Positions 17,498-28,330 are shown, counted from the stretch's first letter. The stretch: 64,000 nt of DNA from Acidimicrobiaceae bacterium (GCA_026706815.1 JAPOYA010000024.1:1-64000); one strand, 5' to 3'. The notes: generated by a model not told the origin, from the letters alone. A program made the numbers and translations.

Positions 17498-19672
17498 TTA
17501 GAGAGCGAAGATGATTAAGAAGGCTCCGGCGAGCACGGCCGCCATTGCGAACAGGATTGCGGCGTAGTTCTGGACCTTGCCGGAGTTGATCCGACGCAGT
17601 TCCTCACCGGTTGCGTCCGACACCCGGCCCGAACCGTCGACGAAACCGTCGATGACGCCCTGGTCGACCACGTCGTAGACCTGGCGGCCCACCAGCACCG
17701 CAGTTTCACCGGCTTTGTCGACCGTGCGGTCGATGACTTTCTGGTTGACCCAATAGGCGGCTCGGGCCAGCGGACCCTTGGTGAAGGCGACGATGACTCC
17801 CTCGTAGAGGTGGTCGAGGTAGTACTTGTTGACGAGCACCTTGTGGCCGGCTGCGGCCAGGCCGTTGGATTTGGACAGGCCGTCGGGCAGTTCGGTGAGC
17901 GACTGCTGCGTTTCGTCGGCCAGACGGTCCACCTTCACGAAGTAGTAGTAGACCGCTGCCCCGGCGCCCACCAGAGCCACGGCACTCGCAGCCACGGCCA
18001 ACGACCAACTCGGGGTCGCATGGTCGATCGCCGGGAAATACGACGATTTGTACGGTTCCACGTAGTGGCCGAAGCGTTCTGTCCACGAGTCGCCGACGAG
18101 TTGGAAGCCGGCCGGAAGATTGACGAAGCCGGCCACGACGGCCAGCCCCGACATAATGTAGAGAGGTACCAGGATGCGCGGCCCAGACTCGTGCGGATCG
18201 CCGTGTGAACGATCGCCGCGGAACTCCCCGTGGAAGGTCAGATACACGCAGCGGGTCATGTAGGCGGCGGTGAGCGCGGCTCCGAACATGCCCATCAGCA
18301 GATGGAAGGTGTAGGCGCCGTTGCCGCCGGTGCCGCCCAAGAGCCCCCAGCCTCCGGTTCCGACGAGGATCTCGTCCTTGGACCAGAACCCTGCCAACGG
18401 GAACAAGCCGGCCAGCGCCAGCGAACCGATGATGAACGTGACATAGGTCTTGGGCATGAACTTGCGCATTCCGCCCATGTCCTTCTTCATGTCGAACGAA
18501 TGCACCGCGTGGGCGACCGACCCCGAGCCCAGGAAGAGGTTGGCCTTGAAGAAGGCGTGGGTGAAGAGATGGAAGACCGCCGCGGTCCACGCCCCGACAC
18601 CGAGCGCCATCACCATATAACCGAGCTGCGAAACGGTCGAATAAGCCAGAACCTTCTTGATGTCGTCCTGCACGAAAGCGAGCAGACCGCCGAAGACCAG
18701 GGTGATGGCGCCGATGGTGGCCATCAGATTGATGCTCGACCCGCCGATCTGCATCCCCTCGAAGAAGACCGGGTACAGCCGGGCGATCATGAAGACCCCG
18801 GCGACGACCATCGTGGCTGCGTGGATCAACGCTGAGACCGGGGTCGGGCCGGCCATGGCGTCGGGCAGCCAGGTGTGCAGGATGAACTGACCCGATTTCG
18901 ACATGACCGCGGCCATCAGGCACAGCGACGCCACGATCAGTGCAGTGTGTCCGACCTCGCCTTGAACGATCGCTTCGTTGATGCGGACCGTGTCGAAGGT
19001 GACGCCGCCGCCCGCGGCGAAGAAGAGCGTGATCGTGCCGATGATCAGGCCGACGTCGCCGACCCGGTTGGTCAGGAACGCTTTCAGCGCGGCGTCGGAG
19101 TTGGGCTTCTCCTCCCACCAGTGCCCGATGAGCACGAACGAGCAGACGCCGACGAGCTCCCAGCCGACGATCATCTGCAGGATGTTGTCGCTGAGGACGA
19201 AGAACAGCATCGCCGCGGTGAACAGCGACAGGAACGCGAAGAAGTGGGTGTAGCGCTTGTCGTCGCCCACGTAATCGGTGCTGTAAACATGCACCAGCAG
19301 CGACACGATCGTCACCACCAACAGCATCATCACCGACAGCCCGTCGACGAGCACCCCGGCACTGAACTCGACTCCCCCTGATTGCAGCCATTGCGTAGAG
19401 TTCTGGACGGCGTGGTAGCCGATGTCGTCGTGATGCTGGATCCAAGCGATACCGGCGCATGCGGACAACAGGAACGAGAGCGCAACCGCCGCGATCCCCA
19501 GTTCGGCGCCCTTGTAAGGCATACGTTTGCCGAAGAAGAGAATCCCTGCGAACGACAGGGCGGGCAGCAGGGGAACGAGCCACGCGTACTCGAGGAACCA
19601 GTTCGCGCTGTGGGTCACAGTCGACGAAGTCGGCACAGAGCCGGAAGCAGCGAGCCCAAGGACAACAGACAC
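17498..19672 (-). CDS. nuoL: NADH-quinone oxidoreductase subunit L, 11-subunit cluster
   Basis: The 724-residue distal antiporter-like subunit shows GWELVGVCSFVLIGHWW (TM5 Glu), SKSGQFILHTWLPDAMAGPTP and LAYSTVSQLGYMV. The C-terminal third holds the long amphipathic helix and anchor region, ending in two membrane stretches. Unlike NuoL of the second cluster, it has only a short linker between the GEFRGDRSH segment and the next helix. It starts 3 bp downstream of the nuoK stop. Confidence 0.94.
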   Translation of the reverse strand: MSVVLGLAASGSVPTSSTVTHSANWFLEYAWLVPLLPALSFAGILFFGKRMPYKGAELGIAAVALSFLLSACAGIAWIQHHDDIGYHAVQNSTQWLQSGGVEFSAGVLVDGLSVMMLLVVTIVSLLVHVYSTDYVGDDKRYTHFFAFLSLFTAAMLFFVLSDNILQMIVGWELVGVCSFVLIGHWWEEKPNSDAALKAFLTNRVGDVGLIIGTITLFFAAGGGVTFDTVRINEAIVQGEVGHTALIVASLCLMAAVMSKSGQFILHTWLPDAMAGPTPVSALIHAATMVVAGVFMIARLYPVFFEGMQIGGSSINLMATIGAITLVFGGLLAFVQDDIKKVLAYSTVSQLGYMVMALGVGAWTAAVFHLFTHAFFKANLFLGSGSVAHAVHSFDMKKDMGGMRKFMPKTYVTFIIGSLALAGLFPLAGFWSKDEILVGTGGWGLLGGTGGNGAYTFHLLMGMFGAALTAAYMTRCVYLTFHGEFRGDRSHGDPHESGPRILVPLYIMSGLAVVAGFVNLPAGFQLVGDSWTERFGHYVEPYKSSYFPAIDHATPSWSLAVAASAVALVGAGAAVYYYFVKVDRLADETQQSLTELPDGLSKSNGLAAAGHKVLVNKYYLDHLYEGVIVAFTKGPLARAAYWVNQKVIDRTVDKAGETAVLVGRQVYDVVDQGVIDGFVDGSGRVSDATGEELRRINSGKVQNYAAILFAMAAVLAGAFLIIFAL

Positions 19673-19675
19673 AGA

Positions 19676-19975
19676 TCAGCCCTTCATGAGATCGATCTCG
19701 GAGAGGTCGATGCTGCGACGGTTCCGGTAGATGAGCAGGACGATGGCCAAGCCGATGCCGACTTCAGCGGCGGCCACAGCGATGGTGAACAGGGCGAACA
19801 CCTCGCCCCCCACATCGTCGGTGAGCGCGCCGAAGGCAACGAGGTTGATGTTCACGGCGTTCAGGATCAGTTCGATCGACATCAAGACCAGCACGCCGTT
19901 CTTGCGCGCCAGAACCCCGTAGACGCCTATGCAGAACAACATCGCAGACAGCAGCAGGAACTGGTTCAACAACAC
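19676..19975 (-). CDS. nuoK: NADH-quinone oxidoreductase subunit K, 11-subunit cluster
   Basis: A 99-residue protein with three membrane helices: [34 protein letters not shown] (with the membrane Glu essential for proton transfer) and [19 protein letters not shown] with the second Glu. Length is typical. It lies 12 bp after nuoJ. Confidence 0.95.
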   Translation of the reverse strand: MLLNQFLLLSAMLFCIGVYGVLARKNGVLVLMSIELILNAVNINLVAFGALTDDVGGEVFALFTIAVAAAEVGIGLAIVLLIYRNRRSIDLSEIDLMKG

Positions 19976-19987
19976 CGGCTGCGCTCC

Positions 19988-20518
19988 TCAGTCCTTCCGC
20001 GCCACGACGATGGCGCCGATCAACGCTGCCAGCAACAACACCGAGACCGCTTCGAACGCCACGATGTACTGCGAGAAGATCGCGTCCGACACGGCGTTCA
20101 CCGATTGGGGGTTTTCGATGACCAGACGACCGTCTTCAAAGCTGTCGATCAGAGCGATCGCCATCACCGCGAACAGCAGCACCCCCACCACCGCGGCCAT
20201 GCCCCGCTTCTCGTCGCCCACCGACTCATCGTCGCCCAGCGATGCACGCGTCAACATCACCCCGAACAGGAACAGCACCACCACCGCGCCGATGTAGACC
20301 AGCACCTGAGTAACGGCAACGAACTCCGAGCCGAGCAGGATGAACTGAGCGGCCACCCCGGCCAGGACCACCACCAGCCACAGAGCCGCATGCACAACGT
20401 TGCCGGTGGTCACGACACGCACCGCCGAGAAGATCATCGCCGCGGCGATGACCGCGAAGAAGACGTTCTGCGCCACATACAGGTCGGCGTCGGCGGAAAG
20501 CGCGGCAAGCAGGCTCAT
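19988..20518 (-). CDS. nuoJ: NADH-quinone oxidoreductase subunit J, 11-subunit cluster
   Basis: The 176 residues form about five membrane helices with the conserved [18 protein letters not shown] helix (third helix with a pi-bulge in known structures). Its start overlaps the nuoI stop by four bases (ATGA), indicating translational coupling. The C-terminus is short and ends VARKD, unlike the extended tail of the second NuoJ. Confidence 0.94.
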   Translation of the reverse strand: MSLLAALSADADLYVAQNVFFAVIAAAMIFSAVRVVTTGNVVHAALWLVVVLAGVAAQFILLGSEFVAVTQVLVYIGAVVVLFLFGVMLTRASLGDDESVGDEKRGMAAVVGVLLFAVMAIALIDSFEDGRLVIENPQSVNAVSDAIFSQYIVAFEAVSVLLLAALIGAIVVARKD

Positions 20519-21054
20519 GTGGGCGGCACCTTCAGCTTCTTCTGCTGCGAACCGGCCTCATAGTCCTCGAAGTCGGGGACCGTCTCCATCCACTCCGACA
20601 ATCGCGACATGTCGTGCAGCAGGTCAGCGATGCGCGGCTCGGAGAACTCGTACTCGGGACTCCAGAAAAGAGCCTCGAAGGGGCAGACCTCAACACAGAT
20701 CCCGCAGAACATGCACAGCGCATAGTCGATGTCGAACCGGTCGAGTATGTTACGCTGACGCGGCTTTCCGCCCGGCCGCCGCGGCGGCGCCTTCTCCTTG
20801 TGGCCCTCTATGTAGATGCACCAGTCAGGGCATTCACGGGCGCACAGCATGCACGCGGTGCAGTTCTCCTCATGAAGCGCTATCACCCCGCGGGCACGGG
20901 TCGGCGGCGCCTCTTTCTCATGGGGGTACTGCACCGTCTCGGCCCCCTTCACCGGCGAGGGAATCGGCTTCTTGACCCCGCCGGGGAAGATCGTCCGCAT
21001 CATGGTCGACCCGGTGACCCCGAGTCCTTTGACGAGTCCTGGTATGAGTGCCAT
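20515..21054 (-). CDS. nuoI: NADH-quinone oxidoreductase subunit I (two 4Fe-4S clusters), 11-subunit cluster
   Basis: About 179 residues with two ferredoxin-type motifs, [15 protein letters not shown] and [15 protein letters not shown], carrying clusters N6a and N6b. ATG at 21054 is used because upstream codons in the open frame are the tail of the preceding reading frame. This cluster lacks nuoEFG, so NuoI is the probable entry point for electrons from a soluble donor such as ferredoxin, as in cyanobacterial NDH-1. That role is inference. Confidence 0.93.
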   Translation of the reverse strand: MALIPGLVKGLGVTGSTMMRTIFPGGVKKPIPSPVKGAETVQYPHEKEAPPTRARGVIALHEENCTACMLCARECPDWCIYIEGHKEKAPPRRPGGKPRQRNILDRFDIDYALCMFCGICVEVCPFEALFWSPEYEFSEPRIADLLHDMSRLSEWMETVPDFEDYEAGSQQKKLKVPPT

Positions 21055-21068
21055 GAGTACCTGCCGAC

Positions 21069-22106
21069 CTAGAAAGCGACCTTGAGAACGCCCGTCACAA
21101 CGATGTTGGCGAGAGCGATGGGAATGAGGAATTTCCATGCGAGACGCTGCAGCTGATCCTCGCGGAAGCGGGGCATCGTGAACCGGGTCCAGAACACCAG
21201 GAAGGTCAGGCCGACGATCTTGACGAGCATCACCAACGGGCCCAGCAGGTTCATGACGTCGGCTGTGGGATCGATGCCCGGGACGTACCAGCCGCCCAGG
21301 AACAGCACCGAGGCCACCGCTGCGAACACCCCGGCGGTCGCGAACTCGCCGATGAAGAACAACAGGAACCGCATCCCCGAGTACTCGGTCATGTAGCCGG
21401 TCACCAGTTCGGACTCGGCCACCGGCATGTCGAACGGCGCCTGGGCCAACTCGGCCTGCATCGCGATCAAGAAGATGACGAACGCCACTCCCTGGGTGAG
21501 GATGTACGGGTTCCCGACGATGCCCAGGCCGAATATCTCGCCGTTCGCCTGGGCGTAGACGATGTCGGCCATGTTCATCGTGCCCGCCTGGATCACCACG
21601 CCGACCACCGCGAGGATCAGCGGCAGCTCATAGGCGATGAGCTGGCCGGTCGCGCGCAGACCGCCGAGCAGCGAGTACTTGTTGGACGACCCCCAACCCG
21701 CCATGAGAATGCCGAGCACCGAGACCGACGAGACCGCCAGCCCCAGATAGATTCCCAGCTCGCTGTCGATGAACCAGGCATCGGGGCCCGCCGGCACCAC
21801 CACCACCAACAGGAACGTGGAGGCGAGCACCACGAACGGGGCCGCTCCGAAAACGAACCTGTCGGCCTTGGTGGGGAAGATGTCCTCTTTCTGGATGTGT
21901 TTGCCGACTTCGGCCAGCAGCTGGAGCGAACCGTAGGGGCCGGCCTCCATCGGGCCCAGCCGACTCTGCATGAACGACACGGCCTTGAAGAGATGCATAT
22001 AGACGAGCGCGCCCGCGACCAGCAGGACCGCAGCCAGTGCGGCGCCGACACGGATGCCGGTCTGCTGCCAGTAGGCGAGCTCAGCGAATACCTGGGTCGA
22101 GCTCAC
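21069..22106 (-). CDS. nuoH: NADH-quinone oxidoreductase subunit H, 11-subunit cluster
   Basis: About 345 residues, eight membrane helices, with the quinone-cavity loop [40 protein letters not shown]-like text and the TEYSGMRF loop. GTG at 22106 overlaps the nuoD stop (GTGA); the longer open frame upstream is nuoD in another frame. Confidence 0.93.
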   Translation of the reverse strand: MSSTQVFAELAYWQQTGIRVGAALAAVLLVAGALVYMHLFKAVSFMQSRLGPMEAGPYGSLQLLAEVGKHIQKEDIFPTKADRFVFGAAPFVVLASTFLLVVVVPAGPDAWFIDSELGIYLGLAVSSVSVLGILMAGWGSSNKYSLLGGLRATGQLIAYELPLILAVVGVVIQAGTMNMADIVYAQANGEIFGLGIVGNPYILTQGVAFVIFLIAMQAELAQAPFDMPVAESELVTGYMTEYSGMRFLLFFIGEFATAGVFAAVASVLFLGGWYVPGIDPTADVMNLLGPLVMLVKIVGLTFLVFWTRFTMPRFREDQLQRLAWKFLIPIALANIVVTGVLKVAF

Positions 22107-23284
22107 CGGTCGATGTCTCCCAGGATGAAATAGAGACTGCCCAGGATCGTGATGATGTCGGGGACGTACACACCCGTCAGCAGCCATGGGGTTATCGACA
22201 TGTTGTTGAACGAGGCCGAACGGATCTTCACTCGGAACGGCACCAGACCGCCCGCAGAGACCACGTAGTAGCCCATCACCCCGAGCGGGTTCTCGGTCTC
22301 GACGTAGGCCTCACCCGCGGGAACCTTGATGATGCGGGGGACTTTGGCCATGATCGGGCCGCTGGGAAGGCCGTCGAGAAGCTGGTCGACCATCTTCGTG
22401 GACTCCCGGACCTCTTGAAGGCGGACCCAGAACCGGCTGAACGAATCACCATCGGGGTGGGTCCAGACCCGCCAGTCGAGTTCGCTGTGCACCAGGCCTC
22501 CCGCGCCGGTGGTGCCGTCGCGTCGCACATCCCAGTCCACCCCGGATCCGCGGATGTTGGCGCCCGAGAGTCCGTAGGACAGGCCGATGTCGGCAGGGAC
22601 CACACCGATTCCGCGGGTGCGGGCCTGGAAGATCTCGTTGCCCATCACCAACTCTTCGATCTCGTCGCAGAACGAGCGCATCTTCTTCATGACCTGCTTG
22701 GTCTCAACGATCCAGCCCTTTGGAAGGTCGTCTTTGAGGCCGCCGATCCGGTCGAAGTTGGGGTGGAAGCGCCCCCCGGTCGCGGCTTCGATCTGGTTGA
22801 GGATGTGCTCTCGGTCGCGGAAGGCGAAGAAGACCGGCGTGACCGCCCCCACCTGCACTGCCATATCGCCCAGGAACAGCACGATGTTGGCGATTCGGCT
22901 CATCTCGAAGAGGACTGTGCGGATCCACTGGGCGCGTGGCGGCGCCTCGACCTCCATCAACTGCTCAGCCGCAAGGATGAAAGGCACCTCGTTGGCGAAA
23001 CTGCCCAGCCAGTCGATGCGGTTGACAAGCGTCGTGACCTGCGGGTAGGTGCGGACCTCGCTGAGTTTCTCGTAGCCGCGGTGCATGTAGCCCATGACCG
23101 GATCGGCGGCGATGACCTGTTCCCCGTCGAGCTTGGCGACGATGCGGAGCGTGCCGTGGGTGGCCGGGTGCTGTGGCCCGATGTTGAGGGTCATGCCCTC
23201 GGTTTCAATCTCTAGGTTGACTCGGGCGTCCGCGGCCTGTGCGGCGATGTAGTTGAGTTGCTGGCGGCTTGAGACTGCGGTCAT
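22103..23284 (-). CDS. nuoD: NADH-quinone oxidoreductase subunit D, 11-subunit cluster
   Basis: The 393-residue 49-kDa-type subunit lines the quinone pocket: [13 protein letters not shown] near 35 with the conserved His, [10 protein letters not shown], and the C-terminal [18 protein letters not shown]. It is homologous to the large subunit of NiFe hydrogenases but lacks the metal cysteines. It overlaps nuoC by four bases. It is a separate protein, not fused to NuoC. It could be a target of the MidA-family methyltransferase at the end of the operon. Confidence 0.94.
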   Translation of the reverse strand: MTAVSSRQQLNYIAAQAADARVNLEIETEGMTLNIGPQHPATHGTLRIVAKLDGEQVIAADPVMGYMHRGYEKLSEVRTYPQVTTLVNRIDWLGSFANEVPFILAAEQLMEVEAPPRAQWIRTVLFEMSRIANIVLFLGDMAVQVGAVTPVFFAFRDREHILNQIEAATGGRFHPNFDRIGGLKDDLPKGWIVETKQVMKKMRSFCDEIEELVMGNEIFQARTRGIGVVPADIGLSYGLSGANIRGSGVDWDVRRDGTTGAGGLVHSELDWRVWTHPDGDSFSRFWVRLQEVRESTKMVDQLLDGLPSGPIMAKVPRIIKVPAGEAYVETENPLGVMGYYVVSAGGLVPFRVKIRSASFNNMSITPWLLTGVYVPDIITILGSLYFILGDIDR

Positions 23285-24075
23285 GCGTCGCCTGTCTCTT
23301 CGGTGCTTTCGCCGGGCGTGGCCAAAGCCGCGGCGGCGGGCGTCTCTGGTGCTTCGCCGTCGGCCTCGTCGGTCTGTTCAGTCGGCATCAACTCGACATC
23401 GACGATGCCCGGCCAGGGCTTCACACGCCTGGCCAGCAGCGGATAGTCCTTGCGAAGCGGGTTCCCTTCGAACGCGCCGGGAAGATAGATGTGGCGCAGG
23501 CCGGGATGCCCGACGAATTCGATGCCGAACATCTCCCAAGTCTCACGCTCATGCCAATTGGCGCCCGCATACACCGGCACCCAGCTCGGCGCCGACATCG
23601 CCGTGTCATCCACATCGGCCTTCAGGGTGACGGCGCGATGGCCGGCGACGTCGTTCACCCGGGCGAGGACTTGGAAGCGGGTTTCGCCACCGGCGAGTCC
23701 GTGTTCCATTTCTTCGGGCTCAACGGGCTCAGCGGCCGGCTCCAGTGCCAGGTCGACCTGGCTGTCCATATCACGACCGAACGGCGAGGGCAGCCAGTCG
23801 ATTGCGCTCAGGAAATTGAAGTAGGCGAACCCCATCTCGTTCTTCAAGAACTCGGCGGTTGAGGCCCAAGCCTCCGAGGTGACACGAACGGTGATGTCGA
23901 CGCCCGCGGCGATGTGGGACTCGACCACCGCCTCCCCCAGCTCTTCTTGAAGCTCGGACAGCATCGCTTCTCGGACTTCGTCGGTTGCTGATCCGTTTGC
24001 TGCTGCGGCGTCTGTTTCGTCCGCCCCAAAAGCGGCGGTGACGTCGACGGTGTCATTGGACGACAATCGGATCAC
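23281..24075 (-). CDS. nuoC: NADH-quinone oxidoreductase subunit C, 11-subunit cluster
   Basis: A 264-residue NuoC with the signature [20 protein letters not shown] and the PLRKDYPL end of the domain. It is longer than usual: an N-terminal stretch rich in Asp, Ala and Glu, a Glu/Pro-rich insert ([13 protein letters not shown]) and a disordered tail ending ESTEETGDA. The GTG start at 24075 overlaps nuoB by 23 bases. Confidence 0.92.
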   Translation of the reverse strand: MIRLSSNDTVDVTAAFGADETDAAAANGSATDEVREAMLSELQEELGEAVVESHIAAGVDITVRVTSEAWASTAEFLKNEMGFAYFNFLSAIDWLPSPFGRDMDSQVDLALEPAAEPVEPEEMEHGLAGGETRFQVLARVNDVAGHRAVTLKADVDDTAMSAPSWVPVYAGANWHERETWEMFGIEFVGHPGLRHIYLPGAFEGNPLRKDYPLLARRVKPWPGIVDVELMPTEQTDEADGEAPETPAAAALATPGESTEETGDA

Positions 24076-24553
24076 CTCTCCAGCGCTGAGTCATGTCCTC
24101 GTTCTGGATCCGCTCCTGGAGCAGGACGATGCCCTCGAGCAGGGCCTCGGGTCGGGGTGGACAGCCGGGTACGTAGACGTCCACCGGGATGATCTGGTCC
24201 ACGCCTTTGGTCACCGAGTACGAGTCCCAATAGGGTCCGCCGCAATTGGCGCACGAACCCATCGAGATGACGTATTTGGGTTCGGGAATCTGTTCGTAGA
24301 GACGCAGAACCGACGGCGCCATCTTGTCGGTGACAGTTCCCGACACGATCAGCAGATCGGACTGGCGGGGGCTGGCCGGCAGCGGGATGACGCCGAGCCG
24401 CATCACGTCGTAACGGGGCGAGCCGAAAGCCGCTCCCATCTCAATGGCACAGCAGGCGAGTCCCCACTGATAGGCCCACAGGCTGTACTTGCGGCTCATG
24501 TTGAGCAGCGACGTCACCGGCTTGGGCACTTTCCCCGACTCGACTAGACCCAT
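24053..24553 (-). CDS. nuoB: NADH-quinone oxidoreductase subunit B, 11-subunit cluster
   Basis: About 166 residues carrying cluster N2: tandem cysteines in [11 protein letters not shown], a third in [10 protein letters not shown] and a fourth in [17 protein letters not shown] at 24553 gives MGLVESGK and overlaps the nuoA 3' end by 10 bases. N2 passes electrons to quinone at the NuoB/NuoD interface. Confidence 0.94.
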   Translation of the reverse strand: MGLVESGKVPKPVTSLLNMSRKYSLWAYQWGLACCAIEMGAAFGSPRYDVMRLGVIPLPASPRQSDLLIVSGTVTDKMAPSVLRLYEQIPEPKYVISMGSCANCGGPYWDSYSVTKGVDQIIPVDVYVPGCPPRPEALLEGIVLLQERIQNEDMTQRWRGDPIVVQ

Positions 24554-24909
24554 CGGAGCATCCCCTTCCGCCAGGCGTAGAGAAGGCCCAGCAACAGGAT
24601 GTAGATGAAGATCGCCATCTCGATCAGACCGAACATCTTGTAGAACTCGAGGCGCATGGCCCACGGGAAGATGAAGACCGCCTCCACATCGAACATCACG
24701 AAGAGCAGCGCGAAGACGTAGTAGCGGATGTTGGCCTGTGACCACATGTCGCCGGTCGGATTGACTCCGGACTCATACGAAGTGAGCTTCTGCTCGGTCG
24801 GATTCGAGGGTCTGAAGATCCGGCCCAGGCCCAAGAAGACGGCAACGAGCGCGACCCCTGCAAGACCGAAGATTCCGACGGTGAGGTAACTACGGAGAAA
24901 ATCCGACAC
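24544..24909 (-). CDS. nuoA: NADH-quinone oxidoreductase subunit A, 11-subunit cluster (first gene of operon)
   Basis: The 121-residue, three-helix subunit has the conserved [13 protein letters not shown] loop and [17 protein letters not shown]. It starts with GTG. Only ~60 bp separate it from the 3' end of the upstream unrecognised gene, so the operon promoter lies there or the operon shares the upstream transcript. Confidence 0.94.
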   Translation of the reverse strand: MSDFLRSYLTVGIFGLAGVALVAVFLGLGRIFRPSNPTEQKLTSYESGVNPTGDMWSQANIRYYVFALLFVMFDVEAVFIFPWAMRLEFYKMFGLIEMAIFIYILLLGLLYAWRKGMLRWV

Positions 24910-24970
24910 GAACGGTTAGCTTAGCGAGCGTGATGAACCAACAGACCACACAGAGCCTCCACAGATACGG

Positions 24971-26116
24971 CTATGGCATGCCTGTCTGAGGCGCTACTGC
25001 GGTGGGACTGTCGAAGCCGTCGGGCAGATACAAACCAGAGATCAGATTTTCGTGCATGCCGTAGCCGACACGCCCGTCGTTGGTCTCGTGGCGGCTCAGA
25101 GTCTCGTTGAGAAACGAGATATCCAAACGTTGCGTCGGCTCGCCGATAGGAGTGATCACACCCTCCACCTTCTCGTCGTCTCCCTGCCACACGCCATGGC
25201 CCCAATAGCCGTCGTACATGTAGCCGGAGCCGGCCTTGAGATAGACCGTTTGCAGCGGGGTTGTCCTGATGCGCAGGTCCGATGCCCCCGGGCCGCTGAA
25301 CCACACTTCTGCGCTGGCCACTTCCCGGGTTCCGGGGTGATAGGCGACGTCGATTTCGGGGCGGCCCAGATGCTCTGGTTCCCGCGGGTCGCCGAGGTTG
25401 TAGAGACGCACAGCTTCTTCCAGAAGCCTCCGCCCTGCATGGTCGTTGTCGATGGTGATCTTGACCATGTGATCGTCGAACTGGATCGGCAGCCAGTTGT
25501 GAAAGAAACCCATTGCCATCTCGGGTGAGACCTTGGAGCGAATCCCTCTGGGTTCAGGTTCACCAATGCCATGGCGCACTCCCCAGCTGTGGTCCCGGGC
25601 GCCTCCCCAACGGTCACCGGTGACCTCGTAGCGCTCCCCGTCGATTTCTATGGAACCCTCATAGGAGCCGACTTGGGCCAAGCGGTAGGTCTCCTGGGTG
25701 ACGCGGGTGCCCACCCGCGTCCAGCTCTTGGGTTCCGCCAGGGCTTCGGTCGTGCCCTGGAAGGTCACGTCGAGGGCGAGCCCCCACTCGTTCGGTTCGC
25801 AGACGACCCGCAGCGAACGGAGCCCTTCGATCACCTCTACCCGGATCGGGCCGACCCTGGTGTCAAGACGATCTGAACCGAGCTCGCGCGAGGCGCGGAC
25901 CGTGGTCTGCTGTCGGTGGTGGCTGACGCTCACGAACGCGTCGGTGACCCCCAAGTTGGGGTACTGGCCCATGCCCATCACCGCGAACAGAGTGTCGTCG
26001 GAGGCGTGCATGTTGAAGTAGTAGCGGTCGTAGAAGTGGCGGTCCCCTGTGAACACCGTGTCGATCGGCTCGGGGTACTGGTGGATCAGATAGTCGTCAG
26101 CGCGGCTCAGAGGCAT
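24971..26116 (-). CDS. Unrecognised soluble protein of 381 residues (possibly DUF7064/DUF7065-like)
   Basis: I do not recognise a characterised family. The protein is beta-rich with conserved-looking motifs DRHFYDRYYFNMH, GDRWGGARDHSWGVR near residue 170 and GYWGHGVWQGD near 310; the middle motif resembles the hydrophobic-ligand-binding DUF7064/DUF7065 type proteins common in actinobacteria and mycobacteria. No signal peptide or membrane helix is visible. It lies between the phosphotransferase and the nuo operon on the same strand. Function unknown. Confidence 0.6.
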   Translation of the reverse strand: MPLSRADDYLIHQYPEPIDTVFTGDRHFYDRYYFNMHASDDTLFAVMGMGQYPNLGVTDAFVSVSHHRQQTTVRASRELGSDRLDTRVGPIRVEVIEGLRSLRVVCEPNEWGLALDVTFQGTTEALAEPKSWTRVGTRVTQETYRLAQVGSYEGSIEIDGERYEVTGDRWGGARDHSWGVRHGIGEPEPRGIRSKVSPEMAMGFFHNWLPIQFDDHMVKITIDNDHAGRRLLEEAVRLYNLGDPREPEHLGRPEIDVAYHPGTREVASAEVWFSGPGASDLRIRTTPLQTVYLKAGSGYMYDGYWGHGVWQGDDEKVEGVITPIGEPTQRLDISFLNETLSRHETNDGRVGYGMHENLISGLYLPDGFDSPTAVAPQTGMP

Positions 26117-26142
26117 GGTCCGAGTCTTGCTCGCCTCGCTGG

Positions 26143-26191
26143 ACTCGTCCTAATCCTGTGCTAATCCTGCGCCACTCGTCCTAATCCTGGG
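26143..26191. repeat. Short tandem duplication around the phosphotransferase stop codon
   Basis: ACTCGTCCTAATCCTG occurs at 26143 and again at 26174 (period 31), with a third partial CTAATCCTG at 26161. The last copy contains the stop region of the phosphotransferase (reading VAQD then stop), so the gene's last codons were copied downstream. Confidence 0.6.
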
Positions 26192-27266
26192 CCACTCGAT
26201 CCAGCACGTTCCAACGCACCGCGCAGGCCATCATGCCGTCGACCATCTTCTCGAACCGCTGGTAGCTGCGGTGCTCGGGCTTGCCGCCACCGGCGATGAC
26301 TCCGCGCAGCGCTGCGGCTGAGCCAGTGCAGTGGAACTGCAGGCTGGCGGCCGCATCGTCGAGCAGTTCTTCCTTGGACCAGTCGGGCCCTCCCGCGGCT
26401 GCCAACGCGGCTCGGTAGGCGTCGAGCAGCGCGTCTTCTTCGGCAACCGATTCTTCGGTGGCCCCGACCCCTAGGAACCAGGCCACATCCTGGCCGGGGT
26501 TGCTCTTGATTGTGGTTTGCCAGTCGAGGATCACCGGACCGTCGGCAGCGAAGAAGATGTTGTCGAACTCGTAGTCGCCGTGGACCATCGTCCAAGGCCG
26601 TTCCCCGATCCGATCAAGCCATGTCTCAGTGTCATCGACCCAGGTGCGCTCGAAGAAATCGAGGATCTCGACAGGTCCCATGTCGGGCCAGATCTGCCTC
26701 ATCAGCGGCCAGTCCCCGCGAAGGATCGGAATGCCGGCCCGCAACGACGGGGCGCTCCAGTCGATGGCCCAGTCACGCGAGCCGAAAACATCGCTGCCCC
26801 AGTACTGCCCGTGCATCGTGCCCAGTTGTCGAATCAACTCGTTGAACATCTCGATGTCCGGGCCGTCGAGGATGTCGCCGGCGGTTCCTTCGATCTTCTC
26901 GATCAACAGCACGGCTCGGCCGGACTCGTCGTCATATTCGTTGACGAACGGGCGGGCGACCGTCATCGGGACCCGGTTGTGAAGATCCCGGTAGAACCCG
27001 TGTTCGCGTCTGTACGCGTTCGTCACCTTGTTGTAGAGCCGAGCGAGTTCGTCGTCGAGCGGGCATTTGCCGATCATGGTTCTCGGTAGATCGGTATCGG
27101 CTGCGTAGGCCAAGTCGAGGTTGGCGACCTCGCCCATGATGCCTGAGAACCCCTCCAAAGGTCTCACTTCTATACTCGTGACCTCGGAGTCATGCCCGCC
27201 GGCGGCCAACCGTTCGTTGACCCACTCAGGCGTCAACGCAGATAGAGATGCAGGTATGTCCGTCAC
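26181..27266 (-). CDS. Phosphotransferase (aminoglycoside/ecdysteroid kinase-like fold)
   Basis: About 361 residues with an APH-type kinase fold: the ATP-site strand TMIGKCPLDDELARLY with its Lys, the catalytic loop MVHGDYEFDNIFF near 245 (HGDxxxxN) and the metal-binding DWQTTIKSNPGQDVAWF. Such enzymes phosphorylate small alcohols, drugs or choline-like substrates; the substrate here is unknown. I use GTG at 27266 (VTDIPASLSAL), since the upstream codons look non-coding. The gene is divergent from the binding-protein gene, sharing a ~155-bp promoter region. Confidence 0.78.
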   Translation of the reverse strand: MTDIPASLSALTPEWVNERLAAGGHDSEVTSIEVRPLEGFSGIMGEVANLDLAYAADTDLPRTMIGKCPLDDELARLYNKVTNAYRREHGFYRDLHNRVPMTVARPFVNEYDDESGRAVLLIEKIEGTAGDILDGPDIEMFNELIRQLGTMHGQYWGSDVFGSRDWAIDWSAPSLRAGIPILRGDWPLMRQIWPDMGPVEILDFFERTWVDDTETWLDRIGERPWTMVHGDYEFDNIFFAADGPVILDWQTTIKSNPGQDVAWFLGVGATEESVAEEDALLDAYRAALAAAGGPDWSKEELLDDAAASLQFHCTGSAAALRGVIAGGGKPEHRSYQRFEKMVDGMMACAVRWNVLDRVAQD

Positions 27267-27421
27267 GCCGTGCAGTACAACACCTCCGCGTGCCGACCGC
27301 AATTTCGCAGGACTGTTCTGCGCGCACGACGGATGGACGCGGCAAAGTGAGATTCCTCCTCCTCGCCACCGCTGAAATTACACTGATACGCTGGTCGGGC
27401 ACACGCCAGAACGGATACGGC

Positions 27422-28330
27422 ATGAAGCATCAAAGGGTCCACACGACCACACGGAACCGGTTCAAGACACTCCGAGACCGGCGACTAGGCCCGGCCCCGA
27501 AACAAGGAACCGCCACGCACTGGCGCTGGACGCTCGGCCTTGCGGTTGCGGTGCTGTTCGGCGCGGTACTCACCGGTTGCGGAGACGACACAGACGACGA
27601 CTCAGGCGACGAGCTGACCATCGCCGTCGAGAACGCCTACCTGCCCTTCAACTATCTAGACCCCGAGACCGGCGAGCCGACCGGCTGGGACTACGAGGTG
27701 CTCGAAGAGATCTGCGAGCGCATCGGCTGCACCCCGGTGTTCGAGAACTTCCCGTGGGAGCCGATGATCCAAGCCGTCGCCGACGGGCAGTTCGACATGG
27801 CGGCCGACGGGATCACCATCACCGACGAACGCGCCGAGATCGTCGACTTCTCTGACAGTACCATCAACGTCGAACAGCGGTTGATGGTGCGCAAAGGTGA
27901 GGATCGCTTCACTGATTCGTCCAGTTTCGAGGAGGGCGACTTTGTGCTCGGAACCCAGATCGGCACAACCAACTACAACACCGGCGTCGAACTGGTCGGC
28001 GAAGACCGGGTGCAGCCGTTCGAGGAGTTCGGTTTCGTCATCCAGTCACTGATCGCCGGTGATGTGGATGCCGTCATCATCGATGAGGTCGCCGGTCAGG
28101 GCTACATCGGCGAGAACGCGGATCAGGTCGAACTGATCGGCGGGTCGCTGTCGTCTGACCAGCTCGGTTTCATCTTCCCCAAAGGCAGCAAGTGGGTGGC
28201 TCCCATCAACGAGGCGCTCGCCGAGATGAAGTCGGACGGAAAGCTCGAGGAAATCAGCTCCCGATATTTCGGCTCGTCCTTCACGATCACCTACGACGAC
28301 CTCGAGTTCCCCGAATACGACGAGGAATAG
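27422..28330 (+). CDS. Amino-acid ABC transporter substrate-binding lipoprotein
   Basis: About 302 residues. A long basic N-terminus precedes a hydrophobic signal segment and lipobox LTGC, then an acidic linker and the SBP_bac_3 fold: NAYLPFNYLDPETGEPTGWDYE, MIQAVADGQFDMAADGITIT and ERAEIVDFSD. It should capture a polar amino acid or similar solute outside the membrane for the permease that follows. ATG at 27422 is chosen because it leads directly into the signal region; the basic run of ~45 residues before the hydrophobic core is long for a lipoprotein, so a later start is possible. Confidence 0.88.
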   Translation: MKHQRVHTTTRNRFKTLRDRRLGPAPKQGTATHWRWTLGLAVAVLFGAVLTGCGDDTDDDSGDELTIAVENAYLPFNYLDPETGEPTGWDYEVLEEICERIGCTPVFENFPWEPMIQAVADGQFDMAADGITITDERAEIVDFSDSTINVEQRLMVRKGEDRFTDSSSFEEGDFVLGTQIGTTNYNTGVELVGEDRVQPFEEFGFVIQSLIAGDVDAVIIDEVAGQGYIGENADQVELIGGSLSSDQLGFIFPKGSKWVAPINEALAEMKSDGKLEEISSRYFGSSFTITYDDLEFPEYDEE

